Below are positions 43,745-57,100 of a stretch of 64,000 nucleotides of DNA, piece by piece. A program made the translations under genes and the position numbers. A model generated the notes under the pieces. The model worked only from the letters and a program-made list of their open reading frames with translations, was not told the DNA's origin and ran no database searches. The stretch spans positions 52,333,206 through 52,397,205 of the forward strand of contig CM055901.1 in NCBI GenBank assembly GCA_029582155.1, read 5' to 3'. This DNA comes from Panopea generosa (Eukaryota; Mollusca; Bivalvia; Adapedonta; Hiatellidae). Numbering within the stretch: the stretch's first letter is position 1; every line of letters starts with the position of its first letter.

Positions 43745-44050
43745 CAACAGAGTTACTGCCCCTAAATACATAATAATTTGCCAGGCACCACTTGAAACAT
43801 CTTTCCATTCCAGAAATTTATTTTTTCATATTGCAATTCTCTGAGATGTTTGTAAAACAGGAAGTTTGGTAATTCACTGTGCAGTACTGTAAACTGTTTA
43901 TATGGAATATATGAACAAAAAAAGGAAAACAGGGGATTGGATGAAGTGGTATAAAATGTGAAACAAATGTGAAACAAAGGGGGAAAACACATTGTGAAAG
44001 TGATATTAAAATGTGATGTGAAGAAAAATAAAAAAAGCATCCCCAAGACT
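43745..44050 (+). other. DNAI3: DNAI3 3' UTR (approximate)
   Basis: A-rich sequence after the TAA, with the first AATAAA at 44027-44032 and another at 44617-44622. Which one is used cannot be told from sequence. Confidence 0.5.
44027..44032 (+). terminator. DNAI3: Candidate DNAI3 poly(A) signal
   Basis: AATAAA about 285 bp after the stop codon. The alternative is at 44617-44622. Confidence 0.45.
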
Positions 44051-45519
44051 GACGGTTCTTGATAAACATGTAGCTGGATTTTGAGAAGAAAAAAATATGG
44101 GAACTAAAACATGGCTGATAAACAGAGTTGTCTACTTGGCAGAAATGACTGTTATCAGAGCTAAAACAAGCTTGGTGTTTGCATCTTCGTTCCGTCCATT
44201 AATGTTATTTATTTTTTTGAAACTGTAACACGATTGATTTGTATTGCAAATGTGTCTCCAACTGAAGTTTTCTTTTCTTTGGAATGTCTTTCTATCTGAT
44301 AAAGACAATAGCAGTTTGTTGTAGTTTTTCCCTTAAATCTTTGATTGGTACCCAGCAGTTGTTCTAGTTTACTGGGTATCCCTTTAATATGTAGTCAGTT
44401 ACCAGCATTGTTAATTTTGCTGTCTTTTGGAAGCAAGTTCTGTGATATTGCCTTTCACACTTTATATGCCTTATAATATTCACTGCATCATTTTGCATTT
44501 AACAACAATTATCATTCATCCAAAGGTGTTAATACATACAGAACTGGAGAGTAAAAAATAACATAAAACCAAAAAAATATATATTGTTTTTATATTAAAT
44601 ATTTTATTATCGAAATAATAAATTTCATAATTATATAATAATATATTGACTATTTTGTTGCAATGTTTTTATCACAGTAATCTTCAATGTTAAATATAAC
44701 TACGTGCGCAGGTTAGTGAGCCATATATTATTGTCATATGTGAACCATATGAACTCTCGCAAAACAGAATCTTAAAAACATATATACTCCTATTCTTAAC
44801 ATGTGATGAGTTTCATATTATTCTTGTATGAAACCTGTGATATAAAGTTATAGGCATATGAGAATTATATGAGTTCCATATGACAATCATATGTGGTTCG
44901 GTATATTATACACAAAAGGAACATACAATTAAGCATGGTTTAAGCATGGTTTATAGAAAATCACTTCCCCTCTGAGTGAATCATTTACCAAAACATGCAG
45001 ATGAAAATACAACACATATATTACAATATATTGTATACTGAGCGACAACAAAACCCCAACATATTTTAAACATTAAAAAAAACCACACCAAATCCATTGA
45101 AGGAAATATTATCGACCTATTTACTGTAGGACAGTATACTAATGATAAGGAAGTATTTCCAGTCCTTAATGATTACACATATGCATGTACCTCCGACAGG
45201 TATTGTTTCAAAGTGCACAAGCACCAATTAGACTGAAAAAATCCACACAAATTGTTTCCAATAGAGATGTCAACATTTGCATAACATTAAGAAATAGGAA
45301 CACTAGCTATTTTTTAGACATTATTTCTTCCATGGACTTCGTGTGGCCCTTAGAAAAATGTTGGTGTTTTTTGGCATTCAGTACAGTTTCCAAAAAACTA
45401 ATTCAAGTTACATTGTATTAAGAATTTTGATTAGTGTTGAAAAAAAAAATTAAACCCTCAAATTCCACAATACACGAAAACTAGAAATAATCCCATCAAC
45501 ACGAATACCCCCACTATAG

Positions 45520-46110
45520 TCTTATTGTAGCAATGCCATTTGACTAATGAGTTCTGACAAGAAACAACAGAACTGCAGAGATTACAATATGCACAACTGA
45601 ACAGTGTACTAATACTAACAAGTTTGACTTTAATGAGTTGTGAAGTTTAGAAGTGGTGATGACAAGAAGTAGTACAATTAAAAAAAAATTATAACTCTGC
45701 CATAAATTGATGAAACATAATGTGATAATAGCAACTGAGCTTAATGCTTAGATCCCTGACAAGGTTGCAAAGTTAGAAGTATTACTGCTTACAAGATATG
45801 CCATTAAACTAATGAAAGGTTCATAATTCCACCAAAAGTCAATGGACTGAAACACGATGACAATATGCATAACTAGACTACTTATACTCCTTACCAAATT
45901 TGGCCAGAATAAGTTGACAAGAAAGTGTGAGATTTACTGATACTTCCCAGCAAGAGATGTTTCGGAGTAGAGCTGACAAAAGTTGATATTTAAAATAATT
46001 AAAGGGCTCCACTCAAAGTCATTGGGTCTGAACACAATGATAATATGCACAACTAGACTTCATACTTATACTTCCTAGCAGGTTTGGTGAATACCTGTTG
46101 AGAATATATC
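45520..46110 (-). repeat. Degenerate tandem units of about 250 bp
   Basis: Three diverged units share AATATGCACAACTAGACT, TTCATAATTCCACCAAAAG-like phrases and TTACAAGATATGCCATT-type starts. It is noncoding and old. Confidence 0.5.
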
Positions 46111-46389
46111 CAGTTAAATAAAATAAACATCTGTTGGAGACTACACAAAACATTTTATGAAGCGGACGAGTTTATAATTATAATAACACTGATCCTGTTT
46201 TGAATTTAAAAATGTGGTGCTAAAGACGCAATCATCTATTTTCTGAATGCATTCCTGAGACATTTGTTGTGGATAAATATCTGGGTCAACATAATGGAAA
46301 AGTGATTGTGACAGCATGTAGAGAGATATTGGTCTTTGTACCATTGGTAAACTATATCTTCTAAAGACAGATTCAGTAAACAATTCATA

Positions 46390-46868
46390 TGATCAAGGAC
46401 TTGTATAAAAGGATAGGAAACTTGAATCTCCTGACTATATATTGATAAAACAGCACACGAAGGATTAATCATTCCTAATTCACAGGCAACTGATTTCTTG
46501 TACATAAACTTTAAGCTGTATGTAATTTTAGTTGTTTAAACATGTTTTGCTCATGCAAAATGCTCTTGAATTAAAGTTATTGAGGTTTAAAGGAAAATTT
46601 ACTGTAATTTGTCATTATTTCAGCTGCAGTATACATATTTTGTAATCACAAGTACATTCAATAATTTTAAACACAAATTTCTGGGAATGCTATTGTTTTG
46701 GTGACAATTTTATTTTGCTGTGTAAGAATTTTGTTTTGTGTCCCTAAGATGAATGGAAGTGAAGATAATTAACAACGAGATATTGCGAGATTTTGTGTGA
46801 ATATTCGAGCGTTCACAAAATCTCAATCAGTTGCCTTTCCTTCTCTATATAATTCCTTGATATGATCC
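46390..46868 (+). mobile_element. MITE-C copy 1
   Basis: The left end is TGATCAAGGACTTGTATA, then AAAGGATAGGAA. The right end, read inward, is GGATCATATCAAGGAATTA, then TATAGAGAAGG. The ends are imperfect inverted repeats. It aligns along its whole length, in opposite orientation, with 51197-51680 (shared GATAAAACAGCACAC, TTATTGAGGTTT, GATGAATGGAA, TTCACAAAAT). Confidence 0.75.
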
Positions 46869-47176
46869 TCTGTGGATCTAAGGTCTAATCTAAATGAGTT
46901 GGGATTATGAAATGGCCACTACAGAAGGTGTGTGTTCAAGGTAAGTTTGGTCCAAAAAGTATGTGAAAAAGTTTTCCAGTAAAACCGTTACTTTTTGAAG
47001 GATGGTAGGTCTATTTGGAGTCATTCTGACGTATAACTCAACCAATAAAACTGGTTGCCTTATAAAATTTGTTGTGTTTTGAAGAGGGTTTTGAACCCCA
47101 CACCCCCAACCCCAAAATAATGCTATACTTAAATATTTACACATAGTTTACTTAGAATCTGAAATAATGACTTGAA

Positions 47177-47397
47177 CCCTTTACTTCATATAGACGCCTT
47201 TGGACAATTCTAATATTGAAAGCATTAATTCGACACGTATCAGCAATGGGTGAATTATCTTTATATTAACTGACAGAGTGGGAAACAGTGCAGGAGGCGT
47301 TCAGATTGCTCGTAATGAGCAATCTGAATTCTTTATGCACTGTTTTCAAAGGCCTTCAGTGATTGGTGCGGGAAAACGCGTATCTATGGAGTAAAGT
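47177..47397. mobile_element. MITE-B copy 2 (piggyBac-like)
   Basis: Reverse-oriented relative to copy 1: CCCTTTACTTCATATAGACG, TCAGCAATGGGTGAATTATC, AACAGTGCAGGAGGCG, central hairpin TTCAGATTGCTC / GAGCAATCTGAA, then AAGGCCTTCAGTGATTGGTG and TATGGAGTAAAG. The target site is degraded on both sides. Confidence 0.8.
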
Positions 47398-48734
47398 TTT
47401 AATGATAATGATACCACAGTGAATGAGGATCATCCCACAGATACTGTTACAATGTTGACATTAGAGGAGAAAATAATTACTGTTCTAGTAATTCCAAGGA
47501 GATTTTAAATAAAAACAAAATAATGGAGCATTGAAATACAATTTCTAGAGGTGATATGTTTCAATAATTGAAATTAAACATAACTTTAGATTCTATAAGC
47601 AATTGAAGGATGCAATCAATTTCCAATGTTACTTATGTATGAGTAATCGCCACTTTATTGATGTTATTGGATAATTAATGACTGACAGTTCAAACAGTCG
47701 TTGTAGAAGATATTGATTGTAGGAAAATATAGAACTGATCCTCAAATACTCATTCAAGATAAAGAAAAGTATTTTAATGCGGTTTTGTTAAACAAATATG
47801 GCAACCAGCTTTATTGAGGAAGGCACATCCTAGATGCCTATCCAAGAAATATGAATACAACCACTGTCCTTTAATTTGCTAGTAACAGTAACTGGCAAAT
47901 TTTTCATAAAAGTGTTTGGACCTGACATGGCTTGAACTCAAAAGTGATATTAGTGTACCTAAGATGAAGGCTTAAAACACACGGGGACAATAGACACCAT
48001 CTCCGTTAAAACAAGTACTTCACAGCTCATTCTAGATAAAAAACTAGACACTTTATTACTATCTTTATATTTGTTTTATTATAATGTTCACTAAGAAAAC
48101 TTCAAAGAACACAGATCAAACAGTACTTGGTTTAAAGGAAACATAGTGGCCAAGACTTGTAAACAAACTGCCAATATTATACAGTCCTCTCTGGACGACA
48201 TGCATGTTCACATAAACAGCAAATGCTAAGAAATCGTAATTTAACAGTGAACACACATACCAGTATATATAAAATATATATCACACCTTATTGCACAAAG
48301 CTGGAGTATAGTATAGCAAGTATAATCTGAAACAAAATTACTAAACATACTTAACAAAATCTGAACAATGAGAAATCTCATCCATAATCCTGACTGAAAA
48401 TAGTAAAACATGTACACACAAAATAAATTATAACGGATCATACAAAATATATGTACTTTTCACACATTGACTTTTGTTTCCCCAGTTATCTCAAGTACAT
48501 GCTTAAGTGTAAGAAAAGCAGCCAGGTGATCATGATTTCGGACTGGTTCCAGTAAAACTGCAAATGGTTTCATTCATACTGATTTTACAATAAATAAAAA
48601 GTAGAACAATGCCACGCGAGGTAACTGCATTTATTGGTATTTTTGTCGATGGTTTTAAGTAAATAATTCCTGAGCATTTTTTTACTTTTTGAACATGGAG
48701 AGTTGATACTGCCCACTGCTGTTTGTGTTCTGGT

Positions 48735-49375
48735 TGTCTAGGATTTATCTACAAGGCCATCTTGTTAATGACCAATGTGGTCCAATGAATGAATGGGGTT
48801 TTACAAACCTTTATTAGCCACGTTATATTGAGTCGGGACTGGGGTTGAACATGCGAGAGAATGGCAATAAGGAACATACTGATAATAGATATGAAAGTCC
48901 AGAATTAAAATCCCACCATGGTCTGAGATTGATCAATGATACATTTTGTTCATTGTCAGTGTGACCTAAAATATATCAAATAGCCTGGGATACACCAATC
49001 AACTTATTCATTGTAAAAGGTGTCTCGGATAAATCGATCCATTTATCAAATTTATTGTAAATATGGTCCAAGATAAATCAATCGGTATATTTAATCTTTT
49101 GTTATTTATCAACTAACTCATCTTGTTCATGGTCATGTGATCTAGGATTTATCAATAAATCCATCTTGTTCGTGGTCATGTGATTTAGGATTTATCAATA
49201 AATCCTACTTGTTATGGTCATGTGATCCAGGATTTATCAATAAATCCATCTTGTTCATGGTCATGTGATTCAGGATTTATCAATAAATCCTACTTGTTAT
49301 GGTCATGTAATCCAGGATTTATCAATAATTGATAAATCCATCTCATTCATGGTCATGTGATCTTATTCTTACATT
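48735..49375 (+). repeat. 43-bp minisatellite, degenerate to the left
   Basis: The clear part (about 49095-49365) repeats GGATTTATCAATAAATCC, ATCTTGTTCATGGTCATGTG every 42-43 bp for six units. The left part shows the same theme with heavy decay. AGGATTTATCAATAAATCC is nearly palindromic. Confidence 0.85.
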
Positions 49376-49744
49376 GTTGATGTGCTTTAGAATTGATTAA
49401 TTAATCTGTCCTATAATAATTATTATATATTAATAACAATTTATCATCAAATGTTCTACTACCTCAAAATGGTACCATGTAAAATCTGCAAAATCTGAAA
49501 AAAAATGCCCCTCAAATAAATAAAAAAAAGAAATGTTAGTTTTGTCCACGGAATATATATCACAGAAATATAAAATACAATAAGGTGAAATGGAAGCGCA
49601 TTGTGCTTGTTTGGATATATATGGAGTAATCTTCTCCTGATGTACCAGTACGATTTGATCACTGGTACGCAAGAAAAACAACGTATCCTGGGTTTTATTT
49701 TGAGATCAGAATATGTAATCTCTTATTTCATATATAAAGCTCAA

Positions 49745-50345
49745 TATAGCATCTGTTCTAATCAGATCCAATAACAACAGTAACAGTGAATATATAAACA
49801 TTTGTACAGCCTCTGTTCCAATAACTACAGTGACAGCTTGTGTCTGAATATATAAACCTTGGTACAGCCTCTGTTCCAATAAGAACAGTGACAGTGTCTG
49901 AATATATACCTTTGTACACATCTTCAATTAAGAACAGTGACAGTGTCTGAATATATAAACCTTTGTACAGCCTCTGTTCCAATAAGAACAGTGACGGTGT
50001 CTGAATATATAAACCTCAGTACAGCCTCTGTATTAATTAGAACAGTGACAGTGTTTGAAATATTAACATTGGTACAGCATCTGTTCCAAAAAGAACAGTG
50101 ACAATGTCTGAATATATAAACATTTGTACAGCATCTGTTCCAATAAGAACAGTGACAGTGTCTGAATTTATAAATGTCGGTACGGCCTCTGTTCCAATAA
50201 GAACAGTGACAGTGTCTGAATATATAAACCTTTGTATAGCCTCTGTTCTGATGAGAACAGTGACAGTGTCTGAATATATAAACCTTGATACTGCATCTGT
50301 TCTGATCAGTTCCAATAAGAACAGTGACAGCTTGTGTCTGAATAT
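49745..50345 (-). repeat. 54-bp minisatellite, about 11 copies
   Basis: The plus-strand unit is ACAGCCTCTGTTCCAATAAG, AACAGTGACAGTGTCTGAAT, ATATAAACCTTTGT. The period is a multiple of three, so several frames stay open on the minus strand (for example repeated YSDTVTVLIGTEA). These long frames are by-products of the period, not genes. The array lies about 630 bp past the SLC38A9 stop, possibly in its 3' UTR. Confidence 0.95.
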
Positions 50346-50975
50346 CTTTTTCTTGCCTACCAACCAATTGTTATCCTGGTCATGTGAAAATAAGATTCAT
50401 TTAGTGTTTGGCTACCATGGTTATAAGGACACTAGTAAGTCTTGTAGCAAAATTTACACAAACTAAATGTCTATTAAACATAACCATCTACGAAACATAA
50501 GCAGGTGTCGTAATTTTTCTAAAAAAATCAAGGACATAAATCAAGGACTGACCCTAGAATTGGAGTGTCCTGGCTTTGATTCATCACCAGGACATGTTGA
50601 TCCCACACTATATTATGTCCTTGAGCATACATTATCCGTTATAATTCTTATACAGAATGGCATATATTTTGTTTGTTTTATAAACTGTATTGTGAAATAG
50701 TACATATGATGAGACATTTATAAACTATTAAATCTACCCTTGAAGATATCAAGCTAGATTTGTGTAAGTTGAAAGAAATTGTTTTACAATCAATGTAAAA
50801 TAAACAAGTTTGGAACTTAATTTTGCAAATGTTGCATTAAATAAGATTACAATACAAATTGTTTCATGAAAAATTGAAGAAAAAAATCCAATCTCATAAC
50901 AAGTGCATTCAGCTCAGTAAAACACTGCCATATAATAGTATTATATAAGATTCCTGGTTGGGCTGGACATGCATA

Positions 50976-51153
50976 TCATCCTTTGTTTAGCAGCAGGAAC
51001 TGGGCTACAAAGTTGATGAAGCCAATCACAATCAGTATAGAATGGATAATGATGATGGGTTTAGTGAGTGTTCCCTGCAGCTTCCGAATCTTCATGAACA
51101 CCAGACATGGTAGAAGTATGGCATACGTAAACCCGCACAAAGCACCAACAAAC
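50976..51153 (-). CDS. SLC38A9: SLC38A9 terminal coding exon
   Basis: 178 nt. On the minus strand it follows TTAACAG and begins with the last base of a Gly codon. It encodes FVGALCGFTYAILLPCLVFM, KIRKLQGTLTKPIII and INFVAQFLLLNKG, then TGA. Two hydrophobic helices flank a basic loop. Confidence 0.9.
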
Positions 51154-54100
51154 CTGTTAAATATATATCACATACAAAATGAAATGCTCAAATATTGATC
51201 AAATCAAGGAATTGTATACAGAAGGATTGAAATTTTGTGAACACTCGTGTATTCACGCAAAATCTCGCAATATCTCACAATATCTCATTTTCAATTATCT
51301 TCATTTCCATTCATCTCAGGAACACAAATCAAAATTCTTACATTGAAGAATGAAATTTTTATCAAAACAATACAATTCCCAACAATTTGTATTTAAAATT
51401 GGAGAGCTTCTGATTACAAAATGTGTATACTACAAAAAATAATGACAAATTATGAGAAATTTTCCTTCAAACCTCAATAAATTAATCAAGATCATTTTGC
51501 ATGATCAAAATATGTTTAAATATCTAAGATTACATACAACTTACAGTTGATGTAAAGAATCTGTTGCCTGTGGATAATGAATGATTAATTTGCCAAATAA
51601 TTAATCCTTTGTGTGCTGTTTTATCAACATTTGGTCAGGAGATGCAAGTTTCCTATCCTTCTATACAAGTCCTTGATCAAATGTTGTGTTTTAGTAATAC
51701 AGTCAAACCTGTGTAAGAGGTCACCTCTGCAAAACAACCACTAGTCTTAAACAACCTGCCTTAAGGAGTCGTTAAACTATTTCCTTTGAGTGATTGCTGA
51801 AGATGGGTTTCACTGTAGTTGCCATTGTGATTGCTTTGATGTGTTCATATATACTGACCTGCTAGCAACATTACCATTTGCTATGATCAGAATTAAATGG
51901 ATCTACCATGCTTTAATATGTATCCATCATAAACTTAATCTAATGATATTTACATATACAGTGAAATATTGATAACTGAATGTTGACCCTGATCAACAGA
52001 AATGTTTGTGCTTCAGATGTTTTCAAAATTATTGCATGAAAAAGTACAGTGAAATTACTTTGTTTATTACATTGTTCTTAAAATATTGTTTCTACCTGAG
52101 GAAATTCTCTTTTTGTCATCTATTTAAGGAATTCTTTTAATCATTTTGAGATCTGGAGTATTGTTATGTGAAAACAGTTGAGATTTGTTCCTCAAGAATT
52201 ACCTCCCCTACATGATGGTAGCAAGATTATTACGCTGGAGAAATTAGAGCTGTGCTAATTGGTTTGTCTTTTTTTAAATGCTTTAAATGTTCATGTTTTT
52301 TCTACAGATGAGAAAATGGAACATTGTCATGAGTTCTGCCATGTTTGGCTGACACTGGGTACTGTTTGATGAAGATATAACAGTTTGAAGATACGTAGTG
52401 ATACAATGCAAGAAATGGACAAAACTGCCAACATGAGGGCCTGAGGACTCTCTTCTGACTTAAAGTGGCCATAGCACTTTTTGAAATTCCACAATATTTA
52501 TCATCTTAGGGGAGTGGGTGGGGGTGGGGGGGAAAGGGGGTCATCTTAACAATTTATGGATAAATACCCCCACCACACCCATACTGAACAAAAACTTAAT
52601 TGCTATGAAAAGGAAATAATTTAATTTCCCATACCATTCTTCTGTAAAATAAATATAGTCCCCTGTACAGAACCCTTACACAACCCAGCCCCTTAATTTA
52701 TAAGAACTTCAATCACCCACTCTTAGCGATTTGATATGAGCAGAAATGATTCAAATACTAAAAATAAGGTTTTTTGTGCACATGGATGCAAAATGAAAAA
52801 AATCAGTTTTTCCTACACTATTCCTATGTAAGTCACATTACAGGGCCTCAATATATCCCAGCCCCTTGATATGCAGAATCTTCAATCCTTGCTGATGTAA
52901 GGATAATTTATATCAAATATGAACTAGTTTGACTGAAAGGTTATTGAGAGGAAATTTGTGGAAATTCCCAATTTTATTCTTATTGCCCCATCTGCCCCCT
53001 GGCCGCTTTTGGAAATTCAATCCTCTTTATTGAACAAAATCAAATTTATTATTACTAGACAATGCTTTAGATCTCAAATTAAACAACATATTTACCCAAA
53101 TGGACAAAAAAATAGGAATTTTCCATAGTAATCCTATGTAAAACTCAAAGACCCTTATAGAGCCTCTTTACATCCCAGTGTCCCTTGATTTGTACAAACT
53201 TAGATTTCTTAATCATAGGGATAATTTATATCAAATATGAACAAATTTGACTGACTGGTTGTTGTAATCAGTAAGATTTATGACAATGTTCAATTTTAAT
53301 CATTTTGTGACCCCACCTGGCCCCTTTTAGAAAGTCACTCTTTCATATAGAACAAAATCATATTTGTTATGACTAGAAATTGCTTCAAAACTCAAACTGA
53401 ATAAAAAAAGTCATAGATGAATGATATAAAAGAGAATTTTCTGTTTTCCAATAGTATTCCTACATAAAACTCAAAGTCCCCTTACAGGACCCTATAAATA
53501 CAAGACCCTTGATTTGTATAAACTTTTAACCTATAGTCATTGGGATAATCCATATCAAATATGAACAAATTTGACTGACTGGTTGTTCAGAAAAAAGATA
53601 TTTGAAAATTTTCTATTTTAACCCTTTTTTGACCCAATCTGGCCTCTTATGGAAAGTCAATTCTTCTTATTGAGCCAAATCTTATTTTCTATCACTAGAT
53701 GGCACTTCAGAACTCCAACTGAATATTAATTTTGCCTAAATAGATGAAAAAAAAAAGAGAATTTTCTGTTTTCCCATAGTATTCCTATGTAAAATTCTAA
53801 GCCCTCTTACAGGGCCCCTATAAATTTTAGCCCCTAAATTCTTATCTGCAATGAAACCCCTACACATAGGGATAACTTATGCCAAATATGAACAAATCAG
53901 ACATAATGTTTCTTAAGAAAACGATTTTTGTAATTCCCAATTTTCACCCTTTTGGGGCCTCTCCTGATCCCTTAAGACAGTGGAACCCAGTCATTTTTCA
54001 AAACTGAACCTCCTTCACCAAACAATGCTTCTGTGAAGAAATATGCAAAATATTTATTATAATGACATGTGTCCCCTTCTGTAACGTGTCCTATTTAATA

Positions 54101-57100
54101 GAACCATCCATTTGAAGTTTCAGTTTAATTGGCCTAGTGGTTTCCGAGAAAGTGCTGCTAACACACTATGTAGATGACAGTTGACGGACTACGCGCCATT
54201 GCATAAGCACTTCTGGCCTTTGGCCAGTAGAGCTAAAAATGAAGTAGTCTCATCAAACCATGGATATTGTGAAAAAGCAACCTGGTCAACTCCATGTTTT
54301 TTCCTGCATATTTGGAGCAATAGATGACAATCTATAGAAACAAAGAGCTTTTAGAATATTGGTAATGTGTTCAGTGGTCCAGAAGTTCATTTCTCTATAT
54401 GTAGAACGGTTCAAAATCAATTGTTTTGAGAGACGTCCAAGGGGGATTTAATATCCATAAGCATCCAGTAGAGGCCCAAAAACGGATTAAATTGTAAATT
54501 TTCAAAATCTTCTTCTCAGGAATTAACAAACCAAATTTGTTTATAATTGGTTAAATTGATCTCTATTAATAGAGTTTTCAAGATTGTTCATGTAAAGGGT
54601 CCATTTGGGGTTCCAGTAAGGGGAATGGTTTTTTAACAGTGATAGGAATATTGTTGAGAGGATGGGGTTTCAAGTTTGTTCAAATAAAGGAGCAAGCGTT
54701 CATTGGGTCTGGTAAGGGGTTTGTTTTTTTCATATATGAATAATATGCGAACACTGATAATTCTCAAAATTTGAAGAGAAGTGACAGGTGAAATAAGGTG
54801 AGCGACGTGGGCCTCTTATTTAAATCAATGTAAATATGATCCCTTTCTGCGGACATACATATATGCAAATATGGACCTATATCTATATAGGGCCAAAATT
54901 CTTCCAATACTGAAACCAGCATACAAGTGAAGAAGTTTTTGTGGTCTGTTGAGACCTCCATCTTAATCAGCGGCTCATTTGATTTGAGTACATACGATTA
55001 CACGAGGGTCTAATTAATCCGATAATCAAGCCTTTATAATATGTAGACTGCCATGGTCAACGTTAGCTATAGGCAAGACCAAACTAGGTGAGGAATACAC
55101 TGGCCTGTTTGAGTACGCTGAACAAGTCAATTACATACTTATTGCAACTAAGTATTATTTATAAAGATTCTATTTGATTAAAACAAAATATTTTTGAATA
55201 ATGTAAATTAAAATTTAAATTCAGAAGTTTCTTTTAATGTTGATGAATGCAGCCCTGAAAAATATTTTCCAGTTCAGTAATATTTCTCCAGTGTATAGCA
55301 GTTCCTTAATTCACATTATTGTCGAACTTGTACTGCTTCACATCATTGTCATGTATGATGTCATGTAACAGATATATGGCATGATATTTCCTGTACAGTT
55401 GCATTAACCTGAAATCAGGTCCACCAGTTGTAGATAAATCCTCTGAAAAGTCAAGGGAGATAGCTAAATGTACTATTACCATTGTTAACGTCAATCACAC
55501 TTAAAGGCCCAACACAGGAATGATTAGGCGCTCAATTGTTATCCCTATAAACCTGACTGATGCTGATACCTACCCGATGATTGTCCCTATATGTGGCAGG
55601 AACATGGCAAACACAATACAGACGCACACGAGAACAACATTGAGCACCAACACATGCCTCAAACTGAAATATAGGTGTTTATTAAGTCTCAGTGGCTCTA
55701 AAATTGTATAGTAATTTTAAAAAATAGTGATGCATGGAAGTATCCTGTTATACAGATTACCACCTGGAAAGTTCCGTTAAACTACAGTTACTGTCTGAAC
55801 ATAATGAAAACATCTTGTTACAGGCTACAACAAGGATTCTAACATAACAAGGATTCTGACATAACAAAGATTCTGACATATAACAGGGATTCTGACATAA
55901 CAAGGACTCTGACATAACAAGGACTCTAACATAACAAGACAAGAATTCTGACATAACAAGGATTCTGACATAACAGGACACGGATTCTGACATAACAAGG
56001 CCTGACATAACAAGACAAGGATTCTGACATAACAAGGAATCTGATATAAGGACTTTAACATAATAAGGACTCTGACATAACAAGGACTCTTATATAACAA
56101 GACAAGGATTCTGACATAACAAAACAATGATTCTGACAAAACAATGATTCTGACATAGTAAGGACTCTGACATAACAAGGACCCTAACATACCAAGACAA
56201 GGATTCCGACATAACAAGGACTCTGACATAACAAGGACTCTATAACATAACAAGACAAGGATCCTGACATAACAAGTATTCTGACATAACAAGGACTCTG
56301 ACATTACAAGGACTCTTACATAACAAGGACTCTAACATAACAAGGCAAGGATTCTGACATAACAAGATAAGGATTCTGACGTAACAAGATAAGGATTCTG
56401 ACATAAGAAGGTCTCTGACATAACAAGACAAGGATTTTGACATAACAAGGATTTTGACATAACAAGGACTTTGACATAATAAGGACTCTGACATCACAAG
56501 GACTCTAACATAACAAGACAATGATTCTGACATAACAAGGATTCTGACATAAGAAGGACTCTGACATAATAAGCACTCTGACACAACAAGGAGTCTAGCA
56601 TAACAAGACAAGGATTCTGACATAACAAGGATTCTGTAATAACAGGGTATCTGACATAACAAGGACTCTAACTAAACAAGACCAGGATTCTAACATAACA
56701 TGGATTCTGACATAACAAGGACTCTGACAAAACAAGACCAAGATTCTGACATAACAAGGACTGTCATAACAAAGCAAGGATTCTGACAAAACAAGGACTG
56801 TAACATAACAAGGATCTAACACAACAAAACAAGGATTATGACATAACAAGGATTCTGACATAACAAGAACTTTGACATAATAAGGACTCTGACATAACAA
56901 GGACTTTGACATATATGTAATAAGGACTCTGACATAATAAGGACTCTAACATAACAAGACAAGGATTCTGACATAACAAGACAAGGATTCTGACATAACA
57001 AGGATGCTAACATAACAAGACAAGGATTCTGACATCACAAGTATGTTCTACTAAATTCAATTTTGCAATACTTAAATAGAAAGAATGTGAGTGATTTGTT

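Larger units (their letters stand above)
44051..50970. other. Intergenic region between convergent DNAI3 and SLC38A9
   Basis: No gene recognised. It contains degenerate repeats (about 45520-46110), MITE-C copy 1 (46390-46868), MITE-B copy 2 (47177-47397), and 43-bp and 54-bp minisatellites (48735-49375, 49745-50345). The right part must include the SLC38A9 3' UTR. A minus-strand AATAAA lies at 49694-49699. Confidence 0.7.
51154..55573 (-). other. SLC38A9: SLC38A9 last intron
   Basis: Holds MITE-C copy 2 (51197-51680), a MITE-A (51700-51815), a large internally repeated element (52440-54238) and an R1-like end (54420-54822). The rest is AT-rich with no gene. Confidence 0.8.

Noticed and set aside
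49706-50466. Overlapping minus- and plus-strand frames of up to 147 codons
   Set aside because: They come from the 54-bp minisatellite, whose period is a multiple of three. Several overlapping frames are equally open and no start, splice or domain evidence supports one.
55757-57013. Series of minus-strand frames of 65-159 codons (SESLLCQNPCYVRILV-type repeats)
   Set aside because: They are translations of the 17-bp minisatellite. A unit not divisible by three and lacking stops gives the same peptide repeat in all frames. They lie inside an SLC38A9 intron on the same strand.
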